Assembly: GCA_016713985.1 (NCBI GenBank)
Contig: JADJOD010000022.1
Location: forward strand, 95,533 to 159,532
Reading direction: 5' to 3'
DNA: 64,000 bases
Source: Lewinellaceae bacterium
GTDB lineage: Bacteria; Bacteroidota; Bacteroidia; Chitinophagales; Saprospiraceae
Shown one piece after another: positions 9,755 through 20,440 of the stretch (within the stretch, counting starts at the first letter, position 1; every line of letters begins with the position of its first letter). The position numbers and the translations under genes are program-made. The notes beneath the pieces were generated by a model. That model was given only the letters and a program-made list of their open reading frames with translations, made no database searches and was not told the DNA's origin.

Positions 9755-9815
9755 AGTTGAAAGTTAACACTTTGTGCCTCTGCGTAAAACCTTTGCACCT
9801 TTGCGTGGAACCACC
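9755..9815. repeat. Short TTTGTGCC/TTTGCGTG-type intergenic repeat
   Basis: The stretch holds three near-repeated words (CTTTGTGCCTCTGCGT, CCTTTGCACC, CTTTGCGTGG). Such strings recur as dispersed intergenic repeats in Bacteroidota genomes. It lies between two divergently oriented genes; no function is assigned. Confidence 0.35.
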
Positions 9816-10066
9816 CTGTACGGCGATGCGAGCTACAGCAACGAAAATATCGAATCCCTCATTGTTTTCAACGTATTTCACCCGTTGCAAAAATTAAGTA
9901 CGGAAAGAGCGTTATTCGCAATGAGCGGAAATTACGACTTTTGCCGGTCGGCTCCCATGCTGCAAATTAGATGGATTTCTGCCAAAACCGCGCGGAATGG
10001 CAAAGAAACCCGCAAAAATTATTTTCCTCCGGCAGATTTAACCGGCGCTCAGACAAAAAAAAACAA

Positions 10067-11314
10067 ATGCACATCCTTACATCCTGGCTTCCCATACCCG
10101 CTGATTCCGATTTCTCCCTGTACAATCTTCCGTACGGCGTCTTCCACACCGGCGACGGGCGGGCCCGCGCGGGAATCGCCATCGGCGATCACATCGTCGA
10201 CCTGGCCGCTGCGGCCGGTTCGGGGCTGTTCGGCAAACGCCGTTTTTTCAAAAAAATATTTGAACAAAATACCCTCAACGACTTTATTGCCCTCGGCAAA
10301 CCCCTTACCGGCCGTGTCCGGAAAAAAGTGCAGGACTGGCTCACCCGGTCTTCGGCTCCGGCCAATGCCGAATCGCTGCTCGTTAACCGCCTGACCGCGC
10401 AGATGCTGCTACCGGTGCACATCGGCAACTACACGGATTTTTACAGCAGCATCGAGCACGCAACCAACGTGGGTAAAATGTTTCGCCCCGACAATCCGCT
10501 GCTGCCCAACTGGCGCTGGATACCGGTGGGGTATCACGGAAGAGCGTCGTCCATCGTGGCGAGTGGCACACCCGTACGGCGCCCCTGGGGGCAAATATTG
10601 CCTCCGGGACAGGAAACACCCGTGTTTGCACCTTCCCGGCAACTGGATTTTGAACTGGAAATGGCGTTTGTGATCGGGAAAAACAGCGTTTTGGGCGAAC
10701 CCGTACCCACCGAAAAGGCAGATGAATACATATTCGGACTGGTGCTGTTCAACGACTGGAGCGCCCGCGACATACAGCGCTGGGAATACGTGCCGCTCGG
10801 ACCGTTCCTCGGTAAAAATTTTGCATCGTCCGTTTCCCCCTGGATCGTGCCGCTTGAAGCGCTCCGACCGTTTCGGGTAAAAAGCCCGAAACAAAACCCG
10901 GCCCCGCTGCCGTATTTACAAACCCGGGGCGCTCAAAATTATGATATCGCACTCGAAGTCGCCCTTTCAACGGGTGAAAAAACAAAACAAACTATTGTAT
11001 CCCGCTCGAATACGAAGTATCTTTATTGGTCTATGGCACAGCAACTGGCGCATCATACCATCAATGGTTGTAATGTGTGTGTGGGCGATTTGATGGCTTC
11101 CGGCACAATCAGCGGGCCGGAAGCGGGCACATACGGGTCCATGCTTGAACTGAGCCGGGGAGGAAAAGAACCGCTCACCCTGAACGATGGAAGCAGCCGT
11201 TCTTTCCTCGAAAACGGCGACCGGGTGATCATGCGCGCGCGCGCTGAAAAAAACGGGGTTCGGGTGGGTTTTGGAGAGGTGGACGGGGTCATTCTGCCGG
11301 AACAGGTACGTTAA
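10067..11314 (+). CDS. fahA: Fumarylacetoacetase
   Basis: Hydrolyses 4-fumarylacetoacetate to fumarate and acetoacetate, the last step of tyrosine/homogentisate breakdown. The protein is 415 aa, close to the usual 415-430. The start is ATG 10067 (MHILTSWLPIPADSDF). The SH3-like N-terminal domain is followed by the catalytic domain with DFYSSIEHATNVGKMFR, VGYHGRASSIVASG and LVLFNDWSARDIQRWEYVPL, which carry the metal-binding acidic residues. GEVDGVILPE closes the domain. It appears monocistronic, with a hairpin and T-run downstream. Confidence 0.95.
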   Translation: MHILTSWLPIPADSDFSLYNLPYGVFHTGDGRARAGIAIGDHIVDLAAAAGSGLFGKRRFFKKIFEQNTLNDFIALGKPLTGRVRKKVQDWLTRSSAPANAESLLVNRLTAQMLLPVHIGNYTDFYSSIEHATNVGKMFRPDNPLLPNWRWIPVGYHGRASSIVASGTPVRRPWGQILPPGQETPVFAPSRQLDFELEMAFVIGKNSVLGEPVPTEKADEYIFGLVLFNDWSARDIQRWEYVPLGPFLGKNFASSVSPWIVPLEALRPFRVKSPKQNPAPLPYLQTRGAQNYDIALEVALSTGEKTKQTIVSRSNTKYLYWSMAQQLAHHTINGCNVCVGDLMASGTISGPEAGTYGSMLELSRGGKEPLTLNDGSSRSFLENGDRVIMRARAEKNGVRVGFGEVDGVILPEQVR

Positions 11315-11365
11315 GCCGTGTGTTTTTTGCAATACCACGTTTAAAATTACTATTGACAAGTCCTG

Positions 11366-11418
11366 ATCCCGACCCTTGAAGCAGAACCATTTTCGGGGGC
11401 CGGGATTTTTTATTTTTA
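11366..11418 (+). terminator. Rho-independent terminator after fahA
   Basis: An imperfect hairpin (ATCCCGACCC ... GGGGGCCGGGAT) is followed directly by a T-rich run (TTTTTATTTTT), 50 bp after the fahA stop. Confidence 0.55.
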
Positions 11419-11543
11419 TGCGGGTTTAGATCAATTCCTGTTAAAAAGGCCGGTTTCTGACAAATTTTCGAGAAATTACCCGACTAACTATTTTATAGTA
11501 TAGATATTTGCGTTTTTAAATCGACCTTAAACGCCTTCTTCTC

Positions 11544-12971
<1,428 letters not shown>

Positions 12972-13232
12972 GGAATAAAAATCCGGTATCCGAACAATGG
13001 GTAACGATCACAAAATAAAGCGTCCACCCGCAACTTTTGCCAAAAACAAAAGATTAGCCGCTTTGTCGCCATTTGTACCATTTTCGGCATAGTTTTGTAT
13101 GTAAATATCAGATCAGGTGAAATAACAAACCGGGCGGTACGACTCATGTTCGCACCAGTCCGTTTTGCGAGTTTAGGTGTGTTTGATAAGTGTCTGATTT
13201 TCAATTGTTTATTTCAAAAACTGATTCGCCAT

Positions 13233-14795
13233 ATGAACTTTATTAGGACTCGGTATAGTCTGCAATTAACCCCTAAATCACGCCTTGCGGCTTTTACCAC
13301 GTTGTTTATTACAACCTTTGGGGGCGTTTTTTTGCCGGCCGGAGCACAATGCCCGATTGCAGCAGTTACATTAACTACCCAGGCAGAGGTGACGTCTTTC
13401 CCAACCACATACAGCGGCTGCACGGTAATGCCCGTCAGCCTGACGGTTACGGGAGGCGATATCGTTAACCTGAACGGGCTGAGTGTACTGACGAGCTTTG
13501 AAAACACAGCCAGCCTGACTATAGAAGCCAATCCGGCGCTGACCTCTTTATCGGGCTTGGCGGCGGTTACTTCGGTTGGCGGTTCGATCAAAGTAATTGA
13601 CAACGACGCTTTGACCAATCTGAACGGGTTAAGCGGAGTCACTTCGATTGGTTTTAATTTGCAGGTCGACGGAAACGCCACGCTGACGTCATTGGGCCCT
13701 TTGTCGGGTGTAACTACCATCGGCGGGTATCTGGACGTGGAATTTAACCCCGCTCTGACTTCTTTCGGCGGCGGTTTGAACAACCTGACAAGCGTCGGGC
13801 AGTTTTTACAGATCAATAACAACGGCGCCCTGTCAACCCTGAACGGCCTGAACAGCCTGGCTTCCGTGGGCCAATATGTGTTCATTTCTTCCAATAACGC
13901 ATTGACCTCGGTCAATGGCTTGTCGTCGCTCAGCTCGGTCGGTGGTGATTGTGAACTTTCCGGATTACCCAGCATGACTTCCTTGATTGGTCTGACCAAC
14001 CTCGCTACGATCGGCGGCACCCTCAGTGTAATCCAGACAGGTTTGACCAACATCAATGAGTTCGAAAACATCACCAACATAGGCGGGAACCTTTCTATCA
14101 ATTTTAATTCCGCATTGAGTGATTGTGATGCCCAGGGAATTTGTGACTATGTAGACGTACCCAACGGTACGATTGCCATCAATGATAACCTCGGGGCCTG
14201 TCTGAACCTGGTGGCGGTACAAACTGCCTGCGGGTTATTGCCGGTCGAATTGCTTGAATTTAACGCGGTGATTCGCGATAACAGCGTAAAACTGGCGTGG
14301 AGTACCGCTTCCGAAAAAGACAACATGGGTTACGATCTGGAGCGCAGCGCAGAAGGAAACAATTGGTCAGCTATTGGGTTTATACCGGGAAAAGGAACAA
14401 GTAACCATCGGATGGACTATTTTTTTGAGGATAAAAAGCCCATCACAGGAGTCAATTATTACCGGCTCAAACAGATGGATGACAATGGCAAATTCGAATA
14501 TTCGCCAATCGTTGTAGTCGACACAGACAGGGGGGGGGATCAACCCTTCGATGTTTTTCCCAATCCTTCCAACAGCGGCTTAATAACCGTTAAGGTAGCG
14601 AGTCAGGAAGAAGGGGACGCCAATTTGGAAGTTTACGACCAAACGGGTATCCGGGTATTTTACAAAAATATTCAGTTGCAGGAAGGAACGATTGTTTTCC
14701 CGCTTTCCTTCTCTTCTTTCCCCCAAGGAGCATATTCCGTACGTGTAAAAATGCCCGATGGGCAGGTTTTGCTCAGGAAATTGTTGATTCATTGA
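13233..14795 (+). CDS. Leucine-rich (receptor L-domain-like) T9SS exoprotein
   Basis: A 520-aa secreted protein. The start is ATG 13233 (MNFIRTRYSLQL); the longer upstream frame lacks coding character. The signal peptide ends near FLPAGAQC. Residues about 60-310 hold roughly ten 23-24-residue repeats of the form N-x-A-L-T-S-L-x-G-L-x-x-V-T-S-V-G-G-x-L, the pattern of receptor L-domain/leucine-rich beta-helices. Then come the same linker as in the neighbours (SEKDNMGYDLERSAEGNNW) and a type A T9SS sorting domain (FDVFPNPSNSGLITVKV). The repeat domain differs completely from the glycine-rich neighbours, but the C-terminal 180 residues are clearly paralogous, so it looks like a domain swap on a common export module. 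Ligand unknown. Confidence 0.85.
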   Translation: MNFIRTRYSLQLTPKSRLAAFTTLFITTFGGVFLPAGAQCPIAAVTLTTQAEVTSFPTTYSGCTVMPVSLTVTGGDIVNLNGLSVLTSFENTASLTIEANPALTSLSGLAAVTSVGGSIKVIDNDALTNLNGLSGVTSIGFNLQVDGNATLTSLGPLSGVTTIGGYLDVEFNPALTSFGGGLNNLTSVGQFLQINNNGALSTLNGLNSLASVGQYVFISSNNALTSVNGLSSLSSVGGDCELSGLPSMTSLIGLTNLATIGGTLSVIQTGLTNINEFENITNIGGNLSINFNSALSDCDAQGICDYVDVPNGTIAINDNLGACLNLVAVQTACGLLPVELLEFNAVIRDNSVKLAWSTASEKDNMGYDLERSAEGNNWSAIGFIPGKGTSNHRMDYFFEDKKPITGVNYYRLKQMDDNGKFEYSPIVVVDTDRGGDQPFDVFPNPSNSGLITVKVASQEEGDANLEVYDQTGIRVFYKNIQLQEGTIVFPLSFSSFPQGAYSVRVKMPDGQVLLRKLLIH

Positions 14796-14929
14796 TAAAT
14801 CGTTTTCAGATAGGTCAACATGGAGCCCTTTCGCCAGGCCAGACAGCTTCCGAAAGGGTTTTGTCTTTGCTAAAAAAGACGCCCGAATTAATTAGTAGAA
14901 AACTATCAGATCAAAAGCCAATACAATCC

Positions 14930-16381
14930 ATGCGAAAACTCGCCTTGTCACGCATAAAAACAAGCCTGTTTTTGTCCTGTCATTTGTGGGCATTGTTGGG
15001 ATTACTGCTCTGCTTTCACAGCGGAAAAACAGCAGCTCAACCGTGTAACAATACAACGGTACTGAACCTAAACGGGCCTGCAACAACAACCTGGACCGCC
15101 CCCTCGACAGGCGGGCCGTTTTCAGTACAAATCACTGCAACGGGCGCCGGTGGCGGAAGTATTACCAATATCTTCTTTAACTCGGGTGGCCACGGCGCAC
15201 AGATGAGCGGAACGTTTGTGGTACAAGCCGGAGAAACCATCCGGGCGATTGCCGGCGATTTTGGTAAAAATGCCACCCTCGAAGGCGCCGGCGCCGGCGG
15301 AGGTTCGGGCGCTGTCAATTGTGGCAACCCTGCCGATTGTGCCGACGGAACCATCCTGATTATTGCAGCCGGCGGCAACGGAGGTGATATAGACCCCGGT
15401 TTGGGAGGGTCTTCCCTCACGGACGGCGACGGTGAAGGGGGCAATCTCGGCGGGGATCCAAATGGTGATCCCGGCGGCGGTGGCGGCGGCCTGCTCAGTC
15501 CCGGAGAAAGTGATCCGACCCCTTTTGGCGGCGGACAAGGCGGCGGGCAAGTGTCCAAAACGACACTTTCTCCCGGCGGATGGGGCAGCCGTACTCAGGT
15601 ACCAAACGATGGAGGAGCAGGTATGGGCGGCGGCGGCGGCGGCGGTGATTATGGAGCCGGTGGCGGCGGCGGGCATACCGGCGCTGACGGCGGTAACAAT
15701 TCTTCCGCCCAATCTTTTAACTCCGGCTCCAGCCCGATCAATACGGATGGAGCGCCGGGTGTCAATTTCACCGGCAACCCCGTTCCGACCTCCAATACAG
15801 GCCATGTAACGATTATTTGCCTCGGTTCTTTACCCGTGGCATTGAAACATTTTAAAGCGGCGATCCAGGATAAAGCCGTGCGTTTGATCTGGAGCACCGC
15901 CTCGGAAAAGAACAACCTCGGCTTTGAAGTGGAACACAGTGTGGACAACCGCCACTGGTCGACGCTGGGGTTTGTGCAGGGAAATGGCACCACAAACACC
16001 CCGAATGATTACCATTTCACCGACGAAACGCCCCTACCGGGAATCAATTATTATCGCTTGAAACAAAAGGACGAGGACGGCAAATTTGCTCATTCTCCAA
16101 TCGTGGTTGCTGACGTACGTTCTACCCACCACCAGTTTGGCGTATTTCCAAATCCTACTACCGGGGCCCTCTCCTTTCGAGTAATCAGCGCTGAAGAAGG
16201 CACAGCAAGCCTGAGTATTACGGACGTGGCCGGATACACCGTATATAAAGAAACCGTGCAGGTACGGAAGGGCACAACCTTATTCCCGGTGTCGATGGCT
16301 ACATTCCCCCGAGGTACTTATACCGCCAGAATTGAAATGGCCGACGGAAAAATGCTTTTTCATAAAAGCCTGCTTCAATAA
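14930..16381 (+). CDS. Glycine-rich T9SS exoprotein, paralogue 2
   Basis: A 483-aa secreted protein. The start is ATG 14930 (MRKLALSRIKTSLF), giving a proper signal peptide that ends near GKTAAQPC; the frame is open upstream to 14792. The glycine-rich domain starts at TWTAPSTGGPFSVQITATGA, contains CGNPADCADGTILIIAAGG and AQSFNSG, and is followed by the linker SEKNNLGFEVEHSVDNRHWS and the sorting domain FGVFPNPTTGALSFRVI. The plan is as in paralogues 1 and 3, but shorter than paralogue 3. The gene lies 134 bp after the leucine-rich gene. Confidence 0.85.
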   Translation: MRKLALSRIKTSLFLSCHLWALLGLLLCFHSGKTAAQPCNNTTVLNLNGPATTTWTAPSTGGPFSVQITATGAGGGSITNIFFNSGGHGAQMSGTFVVQAGETIRAIAGDFGKNATLEGAGAGGGSGAVNCGNPADCADGTILIIAAGGNGGDIDPGLGGSSLTDGDGEGGNLGGDPNGDPGGGGGGLLSPGESDPTPFGGGQGGGQVSKTTLSPGGWGSRTQVPNDGGAGMGGGGGGGDYGAGGGGGHTGADGGNNSSAQSFNSGSSPINTDGAPGVNFTGNPVPTSNTGHVTIICLGSLPVALKHFKAAIQDKAVRLIWSTASEKNNLGFEVEHSVDNRHWSTLGFVQGNGTTNTPNDYHFTDETPLPGINYYRLKQKDEDGKFAHSPIVVADVRSTHHQFGVFPNPTTGALSFRVISAEEGTASLSITDVAGYTVYKETVQVRKGTTLFPVSMATFPRGTYTARIEMADGKMLFHKSLLQ

Positions 16382-16445
16382 TTCTTTTTATCTGCAAACC
16401 GGAATGTACCCGGCAGCTGTGATCAAATTTTTCCCGCTTTGCCCT

Positions 16446-17954
16446 ATGAGAAAACAATATACTACGTTTTACTCCCCTTTAGTTTTTAGGTTCAGGATAC
16501 CGGAATTTTTGTCGACCTGCCTGCTTATGGCTATGGTATCCTGTAATCTGCCTCCCTCTGCCGCTCAGTGTAACAACAATACAGTGCTCACCCTCACTGG
16601 CCCGGGCACAAATTCGTGGACGGCGCCGGCATCCGGCGGCCCGTTTTCCGTGCGGATCACAGCAACCGGTGGCGCCGGTGGCGCATACCTGGAATCTAAT
16701 CCGGACAGAACTGGTGGCACGGGCGCTACCATGAGTGGTACTTTTGTTGTTCAGAACAGCGAGACCCTCTTTGCCATTGCCGGCGGCGGCGGTTTTCACT
16801 CCCAGTTAGAAGGCGGCGGCGGGGCCGGCGGGTCCGGTGTCGTGAATTGCGGCAACCCTGCCGATTGTGCCGGTGGCACCATCCTGATCATTGCTGCCGG
16901 TGGCTGCGGCGGCCAGTTGGGCGGCCCGACCGGCGGCTTCGGTTTGGGCGGTTCGGCAACTACAAATGGCAGCGGTAATGGCGGTACCATTTCAAATAAT
17001 GATTCCGGCGGCGGCGGCGGCGCACTCAACGGCCCCGGCCAAACTGCCAGCTCGGGTGGTGACGGCGGCGGACAGGTGACTGCCGACGGCATATCAGCGG
17101 GCGGTGAAGGCAGCCGCAACCTGTTGAGCAACCCGCCATCCGGCATCAACGATGGCGGCGACGGCATGGGCGGCGGCGGCGGCGGCGGCGACGGCGCCAC
17201 CAGCGACAACGCATCCGGCGGCGGCGGCGGGCATACGGGCGGCCACGGCGGCAACACCGCAGCGGCTTCGTCCTTCAATTCCGGCAGCGACCAGGCCAAT
17301 ACTTCCGGCACATTGGGTGGCGGCGGTAGCGGCCCGCACAGCACACCTTCTTTTTCCGGTACCATCACGATTGTTTGCCTGCAATCGCTTCCGGTTGAAC
17401 TCGTCAACTTCAAAGCCGTGATCCGGGACGACGGCGCCCACCTGATCTGGGCCACCGCTACAGAAAAAAACAATCACGGCTTCGAAGTGGAGCGCAGTGC
17501 AGATGCACGTAATTGGGCCACCATCGGATTTGTACCGGGCCACGGCAGCGCCGTCGTACCACACGAATATTCATTCACCGACCACAACCCCGGGCAGGGT
17601 GTGAATTACTACCGCCTCCGCCAGATAGACACGGATGGCAAATTCGAATATTCGCCTATGGTGATCGCGGACTTGCGCAATACCGCGCCTTTGTTCGACA
17701 TATTTCCCAATCCTTCCCACGACGGCCACCTGTCCATCCGTTGCGTGAGCCCAAAAGAAGGACTTGCGATGTTGGAAATATTTGACTGGATGGGTTACAA
17801 AGTATTTAAAGAAACCATTCAGGTGCAAAAAGGTACGGTGATACAACCGGTTTCACTCGCCACCTTTCCGGCGGGCGCCTATACCGCCCGCGTAGAATTG
17901 CCCGACGGGCAACCGCAGTTTAAGAAGTTCATCCTGCACAAAAGCGCAAAGTGA
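16446..17954 (+). CDS. Glycine-rich T9SS exoprotein, paralogue 3
   Basis: A 502-aa secreted protein. The start is ATG 16446 (MRKQYTTFYSPLVF), with a signal peptide ending near LPPSAAQC. The glycine-rich domain opens with SWTAPASGGPFSVRITATGG and carries CGNPADCAGGTILIIAAGG; the export module holds EKNNHGFEVERSADARNWA and FDIFPNPSHDGHLSIR. The gene starts 64 bp after paralogue 2, so the two are probably co-transcribed. Function unknown; likely cell-surface or matrix-associated after T9SS export. Confidence 0.85.
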   Translation: MRKQYTTFYSPLVFRFRIPEFLSTCLLMAMVSCNLPPSAAQCNNNTVLTLTGPGTNSWTAPASGGPFSVRITATGGAGGAYLESNPDRTGGTGATMSGTFVVQNSETLFAIAGGGGFHSQLEGGGGAGGSGVVNCGNPADCAGGTILIIAAGGCGGQLGGPTGGFGLGGSATTNGSGNGGTISNNDSGGGGGALNGPGQTASSGGDGGGQVTADGISAGGEGSRNLLSNPPSGINDGGDGMGGGGGGGDGATSDNASGGGGGHTGGHGGNTAAASSFNSGSDQANTSGTLGGGGSGPHSTPSFSGTITIVCLQSLPVELVNFKAVIRDDGAHLIWATATEKNNHGFEVERSADARNWATIGFVPGHGSAVVPHEYSFTDHNPGQGVNYYRLRQIDTDGKFEYSPMVIADLRNTAPLFDIFPNPSHDGHLSIRCVSPKEGLAMLEIFDWMGYKVFKETIQVQKGTVIQPVSLATFPAGAYTARVELPDGQPQFKKFILHKSAK

Positions 17955-17979
17955 AACTGCGTAACTAATCATACCCGTC

Positions 17980-18797
17980 ATGCTACTCAATAAGATCCGG
18001 GAATCCATCACGGCCTATCAAAAGTGGCTGTCCGATACCCGGCAACACCCCTTTGTGTACAAATGGGAGACACCCGTGCACTTTCAGGCGAACTGGAACC
18101 CGGAAGATCCCGACCCGGCGGCCATGTTTGATCGCTGCTTCCAGAATTCCGAATCAAGACGCCAGTGGCAAACGGAAAACTGGCACCCGAAAAAATGATG
18201 CTCGAATTCTGGAAGATGGATGCTCCGATGCTGCGCCTGATGTTCGACGACCTGTTCAACGAAACCCGCGACACGGAGGCCCGGATCGGGCGTTTTTTAT
18301 TCGGCTGCGACGAACTCCTGCGCGATTACAGGCGCTTGCACCCGCTTACCGCAGAAAATAACCACTACCACGGCGACTACCGGATGGTGGCACTTTATCT
18401 GGCCTCCCGCTACCCGGAGTCGTATGCTCCATACGAATTTCTCACCTTTCAGCAGGCGATGACCCACTTCGGCGCTCGCGACGTGCCACAGCAAAACGAC
18501 CTGGTGCGCTACTTCAAAGTCCTGCGCACCCTGATGACTTTTCTGGAAAAAGAACCGGCAGTGGAACAAGCCATGCAAAAACACCTGCATCCCAAGCGGC
18601 ATTTTTTAGGGAAAACGTTGTTGCTGGCGGAGGATTTTTGCCGGTTTGTGGGAGAGGGGGGATGAAAAGGTGATCGCCCTGAGCCATTACCGCAAGTTGG
18701 CAGAAATCGCCCTGAAAAATATGCTTGCACTGGCCGATTTGTTGGGGATGCCGTCACGATCCTGGTAGACATTGATAAGGTTATTCAGCGAAACTAA
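17980..18797 (+). CDS. Conserved-looking hypothetical protein, three frameshifts
   Basis: Not recognised with confidence. Reading across three homopolymer slips gives one protein of about 272 aa: a missing A near 18190 (HPKK to MMLEFW), an extra G at 18655-18661 (VGEG to DEKVIAL), and a missing G near 18754 (ADLLG to DAVTILVD). It is rich in charged and aromatic residues (HFQANWNPEDPDPAAMFDRC; LMFDDLFNETRDTEARIGRF), with no signal peptide or membrane span. Parts recall the poorly characterised N-terminal regions of McrB-like restriction AAA proteins, but no AAA domain follows, so that resemblance is speculative. It starts 25 bp after the T9SS cluster. It could be a decayed gene instead of error-riddled sequence. 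Confidence 0.5.
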
Positions 18798-18836
18798 CTT
18801 AGCAATTCGTTTACTTCAGGCTCTTCCCAAAGCGCT

Positions 18837-19225
18837 TCACAGGATATATCTTTTTATAAGATTAAGCATTTCGCCTTGGCGATGGGGTTCATTTTCACAG
18901 TAATCACGATTAATCAAAAGTAAAGGCTAAGTGATTCTACTGTCAAATGAAGGAACGTTGTATTGCTAAATAGTTGCTGTATAGCGTATCGGTATAGGCG
19001 AAATCGGATTGTGTTTCCTTTTTGTCCTTTTCCTTGCTCTTTAGGGGTCTGTGCTCCCGTGAAGCCAAAAGATACATAAGGGTTTTGATGGTATAATTGT
19101 AACATGATATTGAGGCAGGTACGCAAAATGGGTTGAAAATTGCCTCTGTTAGTTAGCACATTAAATCTATTTGCGGAGCTCCGATCCCTTTTATCAGTAG
19201 GTTTTACGGTGCGTCGGATAGGCCT
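18837..19225 (-). pseudogene. Uncharacterised hypothetical protein, 5' end unclear, frameshifted
   Basis: Coding-like sequence on the minus strand: SSANRFNVLTNRGNFQPIL, PYVSFGFTGAQTPKEQGKG and NTIRFRLYRYAIQQLFS. The frame then stops at SLYF, but adding one T to a TTTT run continues it as LINRDYCENEPHRQGEML and KRYIL to a stop at 18837. No ATG is seen: the frame is open upstream to a TAG near 19235, and the only start-like codon is GTG 19159. It resembles a small uncharacterised Bacteroidota family whose members share the RGNFQPIL...SFGFIG signature. Likely a damaged gene in the degraded stretch beside tRNA-Asp. Confidence 0.45.
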
Positions 19226-19340
19226 AAAGTTTGCACCTGACTAAAATTGCCGTTTCAATTTAAACCCTCGAAAAGATGGATGATAAGGTCATCCATCTTT
19301 TTGCAGCCGCAAGGCTTGAATTGATATGAGGAATTAAACA

Positions 19341-19869
19341 TTAAACTAAATATTCATATCCGCTGACTCGGCCTTTGCATAAATTTTCCGTAGTAACGAC
19401 TTTCATGCCCTGAGGAAGAGGAGAATAAGAACTATCAGGTGTTGAAATTTTCGTTCTAATGCTGCATGATAAATGACGTTGCCCTAACACAACGATAAGT
19501 TGCTTTGGGGAAAGACAGCATGCCATAGCACTTTCTCCAAAAGGGATATTAAGGAGTGTCTTTTATTTGAGAAACAATCTCAGATAACTTTACTTGTCTA
19601 TGCCACAGCTGTTCGCAGTTCGTCTGATTGATAGATATATTTGTATCACAGGCTTTGATTAATTCTCTCTTAAGGTAGACAACGACAAAGTAAAATAAGG
19701 TGCCAATGGGAATAGATATAAGCATGAAAAATGCCCAAAATACAAAATTAGAAGCAGGGTATGCTCCTTTATATATCCAGCGCATAAGTTTAGTAACCCA
19801 TGCTGTGCTGATGCCCAAACGAATAGGCGCATCATAAAAATGCATAGATGAGATGCTAAACGACGTCAT
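19341..19869 (-). CDS. Hypothetical membrane protein, one frameshift
   Basis: Starts at ATG 19867-19869 (MTSFSISSMHFYDAPIRLG). One hydrophobic segment (about residues 40-65, ASNFVFWAFFMLISIPIGTL) precedes a hydrophilic C-terminal half. The frame stops after SQIKDTP, but deleting one A restores TLLNIPFGESAMACCLSPKQ and a further 60 residues to 19341, for about 175 aa. No family is recognised. Base composition is AT-richer than the surrounding metabolic genes, suggesting acquired or decaying DNA. Confidence 0.45.
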
Positions 19870-20089
19870 CAGTGAAAAAAGTTAGTGAGAAGGAGATTAT
19901 GTCAAAGGATGCGCGATTAACAATAGGAATCAAAACAAAGATTGAGTTTCAGGAGCAAAAAACGTATAACAAACATATGCAAATAACGCTCCTTCTCTCT
20001 GTTCGTTGCAAATATTTTCGACAAATGCCAAAAAGACCAAAATGCTTCTCCCCAAACCTTTAAAGGTTTTAATTAACCCAATCCCCCAC

Positions 20090-20131
20090 AAAAAAAGGCT
20101 AACAAGTTGATTTACAACTCATTAGCCTTTT
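20090..20131 (-). terminator. Terminator of tRNA-Asp
   Basis: On the minus strand a stem (AAAAGGCTAATGAGTTG paired with CAACTTGTTAGCC) ends in seven T residues just downstream of the tRNA 3' end. Typical Rho-independent structure. Confidence 0.75.
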
Positions 20132-20136
20132 GTATG

Positions 20137-20210
20137 CGGTCCGGACGGGACTCGAACCCGCGACCTCCGCCGTGACAGGGCGGCATTCTAACCGACTGAA
20201 CTACCGAACC
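20137..20210 (-). tRNA. tRNA-Asp (GTC)
   Basis: A full cloverleaf can be folded: acceptor GGTTCGG pairs with CCGGACC, the T-arm contains GGGTTCGAGTCCC, and the anticodon stem GCCGCC/GGCGG closes the loop CTGTCAC with anticodon GTC. Discriminator G. CCA is not encoded. Confidence 0.95.
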
Positions 20211-20234
20211 TAATGCTTTCCTTCAAAAGCGGGG

Positions 20235-20267
20235 CAAAGATAAACGCTTTCATTCCGCAGGAACAAA
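20235..20267 (-). promoter_or_regulatory. Bacteroidota-type promoter of tRNA-Asp
   Basis: On the minus strand TTTG (20264-20267) and TATCTTTG (20235-20242) are separated by 21 bp, close to the Bacteroidota consensus TTTG-N19-TAnnTTTG, 25 bp before the mature tRNA. Confidence 0.6.
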
Positions 20268-20320
20268 CATTTCCCTAAAAAAATCTGAAAATATTTACCA
20301 CACCCAACGATTTCCAAAAA

Positions 20321-20356
20321 TACGTCGGCTTCGACGTACCTTTGGCCGACGTACCT
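20321..20356 (+). promoter_or_regulatory. accA promoter -7 box inside a palindrome (operator candidate)
   Basis: TACCTTTG (20337-20344) fits the -7 consensus. It is framed by a perfect 9-bp inverted repeat, TACGTCGGC (20321-20329) and GCCGACGTA (20345-20353), and CGACGTACC is also directly repeated (20332, 20348). The arrangement suggests a regulator site overlapping the promoter. A clear -33 TTTG is not seen. Confidence 0.4.
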
Positions 20357-20440
20357 GCCTGTGCAGTACAAAAACCGGTTTAATCCTTTTTCTTAATCCC
20401 GTTCGGTTCATCATTTTTCCAAAACCAATCGCGGCGCGAC

